A DNA stretch of 64,000 nt. Origin: Zeugodacus cucurbitae (lineage: Eukaryota > Arthropoda > Insecta > Diptera > Tephritidae). Below are positions 13,601 through 25,600 of this stretch, one piece after another. The notes under the pieces were generated by a model. It was not told the DNA's origin. It searched no databases and saw only the letters and a list, made by a program, of their open reading frames with translations. The stretch is from positions 14,615,501 to 14,679,500 of the forward strand of contig NC_071668.1 in assembly GCF_028554725.1 (NCBI RefSeq). The letters run 5' to 3'. The position numbers and the translations under genes are program-made. The number at the start of each line of letters is the position of its first letter. Positions within the stretch are counted from its first letter, which is position 1.

Positions 13601-16600
13601 TGCGTACATGCATGCTGATATATTGAGGCGTACATAGCGCTGTTACGCATGGCTTAAGCGCAAACGAATTTATGAGTCCGAATGTGTTGAGAGCGTAGAA
13701 AATGTGGCGGTTCAGTAAATATGTAGGGGAATATGGTATATATTTAAATATTTATATAAATTTGTGAACGTGTAAATTAAAATTTATTTTATTTATTACT
13801 CACATTTGTGGTAGATATTAATTATTTGATTCTCAAAGAGGCAATGCATTTGATTTGAGTTTATTTCGATGAGATTGAGTAAAGTAACGCCACTTAAGTA
13901 ATTAACTAATTTAAATTGGTAGCCAATAGCACAATTATATATCTGTATATAAGATAAATGTAGCTTATAGCTGACTTTTAAACATTTTCATTGTATTGTA
14001 TATGACAGGATTAGTACAAAAATCATTTAATCATTTTATTGACTGCCACACATTTGATGGCTCAACAGAAACATGTAGAAATGCAGTTTAGCTGATATAT
14101 GTATATATATATACTGTGGTAGCCATATCATATGCAACTGGAACGCGATTTTAGAAAAAGTATATATATCTTGCGATTAAACTTTGCAGACTGTTGATTG
14201 AAATTGAAATTATTTTAATTTGGTGTTTTTACTATTATTTAGCGTTTATAAAAACAAATATTTTCATTATTTAAAAAAAATACAGGTACCATTTTGATTT
14301 CATCTCTAGCCATAAAACCATAAAAGTATAATTTTGTCCAACTCTGAGCGGGAAATGCCATTGTGTTGAATCTTTGAATAGGAAAATGACCGAAAGGACA
14401 CGTCTAAATATACCAAATCTTGTATTTAAGCCAATATTGTGAATGTTTTGGAATGGCTCCAGAACTGAACCCTATTGAGAACTTGTAAAATCCGATTAAC
14501 AGGCGTATAGAAAGGACTATCATTGAAAATTGCGATGAACTACTTAATAGACTTCAAGAAGCCTGAAAATCGATTCCGATGAAAATCTTGGACAATTTAA
14601 TTGGCTCAATGCCAAGGAAATGTCGTGAATTGATGAAAAATCATTGTAATTGCAACAAAATATTAGCAAAACATATTTTTTACCTTTGTTTCTAAAAAGT
14701 TGCATATGTTTTGTCTACGTAATTTTAGAGATGAAATCAAAATGGTACCTGTATTTTTTTAAATAATGAAAATATTTGTTTTTATAAACGTTAAATAATA
14801 GTAAAAACACCAAATTAATATAATTTCAATTTCAATCAACAGTCTGCAAAGTTTAATCGTAAGATATATATACTTTTTCTAAAATCGCGTTCCAGTTGCA
14901 AATGATATGGCCACCACTGTAAGTAAGTCAGGCCATTAATTTGTCATACTAAGCAATAAAAATTTGACTCAGTATATATTTATGTATATATATCAAACTC
15001 TATACATGCACTATACACTATATACATACATAAATTCAACTATGTAAGCCAAAGCGTTAAACAAAAATTAAAATAAAAAATACAAAAAATAAATAAATGA
15101 TTTGCAACAATTAATTATTTAATTCGCACATTCATTTCATTTAAATTACCAATTTTCGAAATTTAATTTTTTATATTATTTTTTCCAAAGCTATTTGATT
15201 TTAGTTTTTCCATTTTATTGCCCTTAATAGCCAACTAAATGCTGTTTAAAGCACATTTGGCCAATAATTAAATTAAGATAAAATTGCTAAAGTTCAACAA
15301 GACTTGTAATACATACTGTATTATGTAAATACCTAGGAATCGTGCACTTACTCAAATATACATAACTACATTTTGTCGTTAGTCACATTTGCTTGCTATC
15401 AACAATTTCGCATACAAATTGCTTTTCGGCTTGTGAAAGTGGATCTCACGTTCCAAATTTATTTAAGTAGCAAACAAACGCATTACATTGCTATTTTTAT
15501 TGTTGTGCGCTTGTTTTGTAAATTTAGTAGTTCACTTTATTTTTTTTTTAACTTATTTTCATTGTAAGTATTTTTTTTTTTTGTTAAGTTATATGAGTAA
15601 TTATGAATTGTTTGAGGTATTCATTTTCGTATTTTTAAAGTAAAATATCATTTTTGAATAATTAAAAAAAATATGTACAATTTTTTATAATTTTTTGTTT
15701 AAAAAGTTATTTAAAATATCAAAAAATATCCCCCTTCAACGCTTTTCACTCCTACCATACCCATTTTAGACATCTATAAATTTTCTTTGCGTCAATTTTT
15801 CTATCAACAAGACAATAATTCCACTAGAAGTGAAATTATTTATTCATTAATAAATCAAAGTATCTGTCTATATGTTTTCTTTTTAATTCCGTTTTGGTGC
15901 CGCTAAAGCTTGTAATTAATGACTGTTGTTTTTTTAACGGCTGAATAAACACCAATGTTTAGTATTGTAGGGAAGCTTGTGGCAAATTTAAAGTACTAAG
16001 CAAAAAAATTATTTTAAAATTAGTTGAAGAAAACATTTTTGGATATAAAAGAAAAGAAGAAAAATTTTGGTTATAAAAAACTTTTTATTTAAAAAATATA
16101 AATTTTGCCATTTTAATAATAAAAATTGAAATATAGACTTAATAATAAAAAATATAAAAATATTATTAAACATACAAATATCATTAAAATAGCAAACCAT
16201 ATGCTACTATACGATCACTCAAACTGTTTTACAATTTTACAGCGATCATTTGCATATATTTTTATATACATACATACATACATATATCTATATTTACATA
16301 TATGTACATATACATATCTGTGCACTGTACCGCCGCTATAAACCCACTCCATCACACAAAGGTCTCGCCGCCACGATTTAATCATTCCATCAAAAATAGC
16401 TAATTTACACATGCGAGTGTTAGACATACTTATATACCCATCTATATAATGAATGTACATACACATGTAGGTATATTGCATGCCTTGGCGCATAGCAAAA
16501 TTTCTGCATTTGCATTTGAAATATGTTAAAGTGAACTAATTGCATTTTTATTGTACTTATTTAGGTGTACATACATACTCACACATAGCGAAAATATATA

Positions 16601-19600
16601 AATATGCGAAATTGTTGCAATTATAATTATAAATACGTTTATATATGAATATGATCGTCCTATAGAGGCCGTTCGTTGCATGCAAAATGTGTTGTATTGT
16701 TCTCAACGCATAATTATAGCACAAATGCTATAATAAAAGCAAATGTCTAGTGCAAAATTTATGCATAACTATATATTTCCATATAGTAACCTTCCTCATA
16801 AATCATTTCGCATTTGCATATTCAACTAGTAAATGCGTCATATTTGTGTTTAGCACATTTAGAATATGAAAATATGAGAGGTTAATGAGTTGTATTGCAC
16901 AGTTGTTTACAGTCTAGCAGTCTTAGCATACTAAATAGCTAATAAGGTGGCGAAATACTGTCAGGACTTGAGAAAAGTGGATACATTCATATACGGGTTT
17001 AAATAAGTGAATAGAGTATGAACACAGAAGAGAAACAGTACTTAGTCATCAGAATATAATTTGAAATAGATTTAAAAAAAAAAAATTTTTTTGAAAAAAA
17101 ACATTCAAAAATAATATTTAAAAAAATTTTTTTTTAATTTGAGAAAAAAAAAAAATTTAATAAAAAAACTGTTTTGAATCCAAACAAAACAAATTAAATC
17201 AACCGAAAATAATTTCGGACCACTACTTCTAATTACACCACTAATCTCAGTAGCTATCTATCACTAATTTTTAGCGATCATTCGACTTGATCACCGAAAA
17301 TAAGGCGATAACTATTTAGTACAACAAAAGCAATCACAAAATGTTACAGAAAACACATTTCTAATGTACTTCTAATGTTTTAATGACAAAATGTCCGCAA
17401 CTGATGCTAATCTAGCCACTAAAAACTTAACTAACGAATGAATCAAGTATAAGGCAGCTGGAGTGCAACGATAAAAACAACTAATTGCCAATGAAGATCA
17501 GTGATCTTCGAGATGTGCAGGCTATGTGGAATTAGTAAGAACACTTGTTACCGGTAAAAGGAAGTGAAAATCAGCAATAAAGATCGCCCGAAACGAGCGC
17601 GTCAATGGAGCGCATTAAAGCTGCAGCGATTGCGAACGATCTTGTAGTTGCGGGACAGCTACTGCATACTTGGTTAACTAGTCGGATTTGCGCTTTAAAA
17701 TTTTTTATTTAATTATTGCCAAACAAATAACGAACAAAAGAAGTGCTAATTAAATTAAATAGCTGTAGAAAAAAAATTGGAAAATTAGCAGAAAAAAATC
17801 TGCAATGAACCTGTTTGGGAACAGCTGAGTTGAGACCACTGCCTGAAATTTTTATTTTTTATATTTGTTCGCTTTTTTTACTGAGAAATCATATCCACTC
17901 ACCATACAGGTATTTAGTCACACGAGTTCACACGCTTGCTGCGGTGGCGGCGACGGCGGCGGCGGCGTTTCAAAAATTCAACTTCAAATAAATTAAAAAT
18001 AATTTAAAAACATTATAATTTCAATTCTTAAGCGTATTTGCATCATTTGCACATTAACAGCCAATTTTTATTTGCACAAATAGTCTGATTTTAAAAATAT
18101 ATTTTCCATATATTGCGCTCGACAGTACCAAAGTGTCTTGCGTCTGCTGAGTGCAACTGTTATTAATATGCATATAAGCTGTTATGTACTGCCTTCTTTA
18201 GTTGCATACAAACATACATGTGTGCTTCTCAAATGTATGGTGACACTTTAACGTGCTCAAAGTTCAATAAAATTTAAAAGCAATTTTTTCGTGAAAGAAC
18301 ATTTAAGTATTTTAAAATGAAAATTATGGCAAATAACGTTTATGCCGTATTTGGTAGCTGTTAGACTTCAGCGTATAATGCAAATTGAAATATATAGCAA
18401 ATTAAGGTAAAGGGTGGTCATGAATTTTAGAGAAAACAAATTAGAAAAATAAAATAAAATAAAATAAAATAAAATAAAATTAAATTAAATGAAATAAAAC
18501 AAAATAAAATAAAATAAAATAAAATAAAATAAAATAAAATAAAATAAAATAAAATAAAATAAAATAAAATAAAATAAAATAAAATAAAATAAAATAAAAT
18601 AAAATAAAATAAAATAAAATAAAATAAAATAAAATAAAATAAAATAAAATAAAATAAAATAAAATAAAATAAAATAAAATAAAATAAAATAAAATAAAAT
18701 AAAATAAAATAAAATAAAATAAAATAAAATAAAATAAAATAAAATAAAATAAAATAAAATAAAATAAAATAAAATAAAATAAAATAAAATAAAATAAAAT
18801 AAAATAAAATAAAATAAAATAAAATGAAATAAAATAATAACTGTCCATTTTTCTTTCAAAGTTCATAAAAGTCGATTTCTTCTAGCACATTTTGAAGGTC
18901 AATATTTGCATTCTATTAAAACAGCATATAAAAATATAAAGTATCAATTATTCTTATGGCCGGTTAATGAAGGGATGATAAAATGAAGCTTTTAAAAAAT
19001 ACATAAATCATTGCGAATTTTATGACCGTTAAAAATATTGGCGTAGGACATTTTTTTAAAGTTGCTTGAAAGTAAAGAAAAATTAATAAAAATTTAGATT
19101 TTTTTTTTCAAAACAATAATACATAGATAAACCAAAAAACAAACAGTTCAAGGATTAGCGTAATTAAATTGAATTTTTAGACTTTTTTTATTCATATGAG
19201 TTCAAAATTTGCTTAATAAAGAAGCTGCGACCGTTTCATATTCTATCGGAAATTTAATTTACATACATATGTCTGCATTAAATATGTATGTATGTATGTG
19301 TGCCTTCCAAGTAAAACACATACAGACTACTGCAGCAATAAGTAACAGTTGTGGCAAGCGCCTACATTGCTGTCAATTGAGTTATAAGTTTATATATATG
19401 CAACAAACAACAACTTTTGCTATCTTTAGTTTACTTGCTAGACTTTTTTTACTTCGACTTCGCCTTCTACATAAGCTAACTAACTAACCGCCGCCAGCCA
19501 CTCGGATTAGTGAAAGATTTTTATGCGATTATGGCGCGATCACGCTGTATGCCGGTTATGCGCTATGAAATGTGCTTGCAACCGCATGCCGAATGCCAAA

Positions 19601-22600
19601 TCTGCGCGACAAACATGCTTGCAGCAGCAGCAGCAGCTAGGCGGCTAGGATAGGTGTAGCAACGAGCCAACGCGCTGGTGGCAGCTACCGCTTGACAGCA
19701 GCAAGCAAGTGGCTTAGCGGGTTAGCAAACAGGTGTATGGTCACACCAAATGCTATGAGCGCGCAAGCAAGCGTACATAAATAAATAAATAAATAACTTA
19801 AATAGAAGTAGCTGATATTTTTTTCTGCTTCTGAGGAGATATATTCTGGGTAACAAAAATTGATGGAGTTGGAAAATAAGTTATTGGTAAAATACAGTGG
19901 GTTTTTAATAAAAAAAAATAATATTTTTATTATTTATTTGTTATATAAAAAGTAAAAAAAAAAATATTAATTAAATACAAACAATAAGAAAATATTAAAT
20001 AAAAAAATAATAATTTTATTTTTTTAATTTACATTTTTTATTAATTTTATTATAAATATTTATTCTATCATTTTATGAAATTAGTATTTTTTTTTTAATT
20101 CATATCTTTTCTAAACGATTTTTTTTTATTTTTTTACTTAAATTTTCCCATTCTCAAACCACTGTTGCTTCCTCACCAGCATTCCCAACATTCCCATGAT
20201 CATCAATACTTGTTCGAGATTCATAAGAATCACCGCTTAAAGTCACAGCGCGCATTGCTAACTGTGGCTTATATTCAATTAACGGTGGCAGTGACAAGAA
20301 AACACAAAACAATTTATTAAATGTATAAATAAATAAATATGGCACGATTATGACAAGTAAAACAAGAAGTAATTTTCTTTGAAAAGAAAACCAACTCTTT
20401 CTGCAGTTTCTTATATGCAACAAAATACTGCAGCTACTTCATTAAATGGGCAAGAAACTGAATTGCTTGCAAACGCTTTGTTAACTCTTGGCTAGTGAAG
20501 CGCTCAGCTAATGGCTTGGCAGCATTGATCGCGCTTACTGCGAAGTCAAAGAGATGCGCCAGTAGTTGTGACGCGGTGGCAAGTAGTAGCAGCAGTAGTA
20601 GCATTAGCTCCCAGTGGCAATAGACTGTTTTAAAGCTTTTCGTCTTGCCGATGCTGCACGCTGAGGGACCTCATTTTCCAGCTTGTTAGGTTTTATATCC
20701 GTGGGGACACTCATTTACACCTGCTTTAACATAGTTCGCCACAGCGCGCTTGTATACATGTATATATAATATATATATTATTTTCGATTCTTCTATTTGA
20801 GATTTAACTGTTTTTGCCTTTTCTTTTTCTCTCATTTTTACGACTTTTCAACGTTATTTTCACGCTGCATCCGCAGATGAGACCAGCGATCAGGAGGAGA
20901 ATGGTGCTTGCTGCTCGCCCATTGCCAGAAGCCAAGAAGAAGTGGCGAACAATACAGAAACAGCAACAACAACAGCAAGCAGCACAATAACAATGCCCAC
21001 AGTTACGCTTGCGGCACACAGCGCAATTGGCAATGATTTGTCCGTTGCGGCACAAGTGCAAAGCGCAGCGGATGCGCTTGAAAGCAACACAACAACAGCT
21101 ACAACAATCAGTGAGGCGACCGAAGATCACAATCACAACAACACAAGCAACAGCAATAGCAATAATGTTATAATGTCCGGTGTTTCACCGACGCGACTAG
21201 CAGAACAAGCGCGCGGCACAACACCCGTTGAGCGCCTACTACAGTTGAAACAGCTTAGCGATGCGACAGCGTCGGCATATCCGCTAGATAGTGCGGCTGG
21301 TGTTGTTGTGACTAACAATAACAAATTTGGTACGCCCACACCGATGGATACGGAGGAGGGTGAGGAGGAGGACACAATGCTTAATGCCACGGCTGGTACG
21401 TTGGCAAAGCAGCGCGCGGTAGAGAATAAGGAATTGGATGAGGAAGCTGAAGATGAAGATCAACAAACTGCCGAAGAGTTGGCTGTAAAGCAGCGCGCCG
21501 AAGAATTAGCGGCGGCTAGCGCAGCGTTAAGAAAGCCCAGCGGTATGGATGCCAGCGACGCAGCGGCCGCGAGCGAAGCAGATGAATTAGCAAAGAGCGC
21601 TGCCGCAGCGCTTACGCCCACAGCAGCGAGCGCGCTTGCTGCCGCCGCCGCTGCCGGTTTGCCACAAGCCGCTTTCGGCGCTGCGCCAGTCAATCTGGAA
21701 GCCATACAAAATATGCAAATGGCAATTGCGCAATTCGCCGCCAAGACGATAGCGAATGGCGCACAGGGCGGTGATAATGATGCGGCCATGAAACAGTTGG
21801 CCTTTCTGCAGCAAGCGCTCTTCAATTTGCAGCAACAACAACTCTTTCAAATACAACTCATTCAACAATTGCAATCGCAATTGGCATTGAATCAGCCGAA
21901 AGGTGCGAGTGATGGTGAAGTTGGCGATGCTGATGAGTTGGAGGAAGAGCGTGAAGACGGCGAGGAAGATACATATGAAGAGGAGGAACGCATTGCGGAA
22001 ATGGAGTTGCGTCAGAAGGCGGAGGCGCGCATGGCCGAGGCTAAAGCGCGTCAACATCTCATCAATGCGGGCGTGCCGTTGCGCGATGAAGCTGCTACCA
22101 ATGCTGAGCAGGTAGCTGACACCAGCGGTACTGAGTCACTGAAGCGCAAACGCGAAGATGACACTGATGCTTTTGCCGCGGTGGCCAGTAGACGCATGAG
22201 CGTCGAGGCATCACACATGAGCGCGTCACGTTTGAGCGAACCCCAAATGCCCACCGGTATGGATGCGTTGAGCAAACTGAAGGAAATGGAAAATATGCCA
22301 CTGCCCTATGGTACTGATCTCGCCTCGAGCATAATTACCAATCACGATGATCTGCCTGAACCAAACTCACTGGAGATGCTGCAGAAGCGCGCGCAAGAGG
22401 TGCTCGACTCCGCCTCACAGGGCATATTGGCCAACAATATGGCTGATGAGTTTGCGTTCCGCGATAAGAATGGCGATGGTAAGAATCGCAATGAACCGTT
22501 CTTCAAGCATCGCTGCCGCTACTGCGGTAAGGTGTTCGGCTCGGACTCAGCGCTTCAAATACACATACGTTCACATACCGGTGAGCGGCCGTTCAAGTGC

Positions 22601-25600
22601 AATGTCTGTGGCAGTCGTTTCACCACCAAAGGTAATCTGAAGGTGCACTTCCAGCGGCACGCGCACAAGTTCCCGCATGTGCCGATGAATGCCACGCCTA
22701 TACCCGAGCACTTGGATAAATTTCACCCACCGCTGTTGGACCAAATGTCACCGGATAGCTCGCCCTCACATACACCGTCAGCGCTGCCACAGCAAATGCC
22801 ACAACAGATGCCGCCAGTATCATTGCCGCTGCCGTTCCCACCAAGCGCTGCTTTCCCCGGCTTATCAGGACTGTATCGGCCACCGATGGAGTTGTTGAAG
22901 TCATTAGGCAATGCTGGATTCCCGCATCCATTCTTTCCACAAATGTCCAGTGCTGTTAGCGAGTCACGCGCCGAAGCACCTACAGCGCAGTCTCCACCCA
23001 AAGAGCATAATCAAGATTTACCTACCGATTTGCGTAAGTCATCGGCATCCAACTCCCCGGAGTTGCAAGTGAAGACTGAAATTATGGAGGAGAAAGAGGA
23101 AGATGAAACGGAAAAACAAACGACTTCCGTTGCAGAAACCACTGAACCGGCGGTCGCAGAAACACCGGAAGTTACAACATCGTCATTAGGTATCAAAATT
23201 AAAGAAGAAAGGATCGACACGGATTCACCAGATGAAGAGATGGAGCGTGCGGAGACACCAACTGCTCCGTTGGCACCATCCCCAGTGCGCGCGAATGCCT
23301 CAACTCCAACACAAACGTCCGCCAGCGCGCCATTCACACCACCAACACCCACCTCAAAGACGTTGGCGTTGCCACCTGTCGTGCAGCCAGCACAACCGCC
23401 CATCAGTATGCATCCGCATCCATCACCCGGCCTCAACAATCATTTCGATCATCTGCCTACACCAGGACAGCTGCCGCCATCTTTGCATCATCGCGATGAC
23501 TTTTTTGCGGAGCGCTTTCCACTGAACTTTACCAAAAATCTCTCACCTGAACATCACTCGCCCATACGCTCGCCTGCGCATCTACAGCGTTCGCCATTCT
23601 TCAATCCAATCAAACATGAGATGGCGCTACTGCCACGCCCACACAGCAATGACAACTCATGGGAGAATTTCATCGAAGTTTCGAATACTTCGGAGACATT
23701 GAAACTCAAGGAACTTATGAAGAACAAGAAACTGACCGACCCCAACCAATGCGTCGTATGTGATCGTGTGCTATCGTGCAAGAGCGCTTTGCAGATGCAT
23801 TATCGCACACACACGGGCGAACGGCCCTTCAAGTGTCGTATCTGCGGACGCGCCTTCACTACAAAAGGCAATCTGAAGACTCACATGGCTGTGCATAAGA
23901 TACGGCCACCCATGCGCAATTTCCACCAATGTCCCGTTTGTCATAAGAAATACTCGAATGCTTTAGTATTGCAACAACATATACGTCTGCATACCGGTGA
24001 ACCAACCGATTTGACACCCGAACAGATACAAGCTGCCGAAATACGTGATCCCCCACCATCGATGATGCCGGGCGCTTTCATGAACCCCTTTGCAGCAGCG
24101 GCTTTCCACTTCGGCGCCATGCCAGGCGCTGGCGCTGCCATGGGTCATTTAGGACCACACAACGGACTGGGTTCGGAGTCATCGCAAGGTGATATGGATG
24201 AGAATATCGATTGCGGCGATGACTATGACGATGACATGTCGTCCGAACACATGTCCAGTGCGCATGACTTGGATGTGGGAGATCGGCCGAGATCCAGTGA
24301 TGACTTCAAAGGTCTGCTCTTCGAGCAAAAGCTGCGTATCGATGCTACCGGTGTTGTGAATACCACACCTCGTCCGCATTCGACCGCCAGCAATGCCAAT
24401 TCCGTCAACTCGGCGCCAACTAGCCCGAGCTCCGCGCCGCGTCAATGCTCCACGCGCACCAGTTCACCAGCGCGTTCCATGTCGGAGGCATCGCAAGGTG
24501 CACTTGATCTCACGCCGCGCGCCATGCCAACGCACGCCAAAAGCAGTTCGCACTCACCAGCACCGACGTCGGCGGCGCAGTCCGCTGGACGCAAGTCGCC
24601 CACATCACCGCCGCGCAACAGCAGCGCCAATAGCAGCATAACGCGCAGTCCAAACCCGACGGCCGCGCAGAAGCCACAATCAAGTCCTGCTGCTACACTC
24701 ACCTCTCCCTTGATGCCAACATCGGCAGTCGATTGCCTGCCCCCAGTGTTGCACCATCACCTGCAACAGCAGCATCAACAGCTGATGCAGCAGCAAGCGG
24801 TCGCAGCGGCAGCAGCGCATGCGCAAGCACAAGCGCAACATCATCACCAACAATTGCAACAACATGCCGTCGCTATGCACGCCGAGCAGTTGCGTCGCGA
24901 ACATCAAATCAAGCAAGAACATGCGGCGCATCAGCATCAATTACGCCAACAGCATCAGCAACAACAGCAAGACTCACATGCGTCAGCACACTCACCGCAT
25001 CAGCTGTCATTGCCACCATCGCCGCATCTCGCCCATCACCTGCAACAACAACATCAAGCCGCCGCGGCGGCAGCAGCAGCTGCAGCAGCGCAACAACAAC
25101 AACCTACAGGCGCTATGCCACCACAAGGACCACAACCACCAAATCCATTGGTCGCTGCGCGTCCCCCCTTCGGCATGTTCCCGAATTTGCCGCTCTTCCC
25201 GCCGGCCACAGCGCAAACGATGTGCTCCGCCATGAATACGATTGCGCAATCGGTAATGCCGGCGGCACCGTTCAATCCGCTTGCACTTTCCGGTGAGTTT
25301 GCATAGACCTACATATACATAAGTATATAATTTATTGTTGTAGTATCTAGTTTCTACTTTGGCTTTCATTTTTTTCATAAATATTTCTTTAATATCATAA
25401 ATATGCGATTGTGTTATGGTCTGTTGCGCATGCGCAGCCATAAAATTTTATCAATTAACTGCAGCTTTTTAATTAAATAAAAGTAGTTTTCACTTGATTT
25501 GTGTAGAAATTGAAAATATTACATGACTTTAGACACGACTTTAATGCGTTTCCAATATTCTTCTTTTGCGAAAAAATTTCGCTTTGTAGGCGTGCGAGGT

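Larger units (their letters stand above)
4620..20876 (+). other. salm: salm intron 1 (16.3 kb)
   Basis: A long AT-rich intron between GTGAGT at 4620 and the acceptor CGCAG ending at 20876. It contains no convincing protein-coding gene on the sense strand. Contents recognised: a non-LTR 3' tail (7344-7430), TTG/CAA repeats (about 8510-8690), a Tc1-like element (14114-14919), ATTTGCAT octamers (16248-18043), an AAAAT array (18446-18835) and a coding-like antisense patch (20154-20714). GC-richer, low-repeat islands near 12960-13050, 17560-17690 and 19490-19760 could be regulatory modules. The rest, including 4620-7340, 7430-8500, 9100-12950 and 13700-14110, is AT-rich DNA in which I see only short microsatellites. 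Confidence 0.85.

Noticed and set aside
18480..18866. Two long minus-strand ORFs of repeating Phe-Tyr-Phe-Ile-Leu
   Set aside because: They are translations of the AAAAT pentanucleotide array and carry no gene signal.
20942..25306. Treating the large open frame as a single-exon gene starting at GTG 20942
   Set aside because: GTG is not a start here. The frame is entered by splicing at 20877 from the exon at 4469, and it leaves by splicing at 25293 rather than at the TAG at 25304.
21460..25441. Numerous ORFs of 60-190 codons on both strands across salm exon 2
   Set aside because: They are shadows of the GC-richer salm coding exon in other frames; the fingers and family motifs are only in the salm frame.
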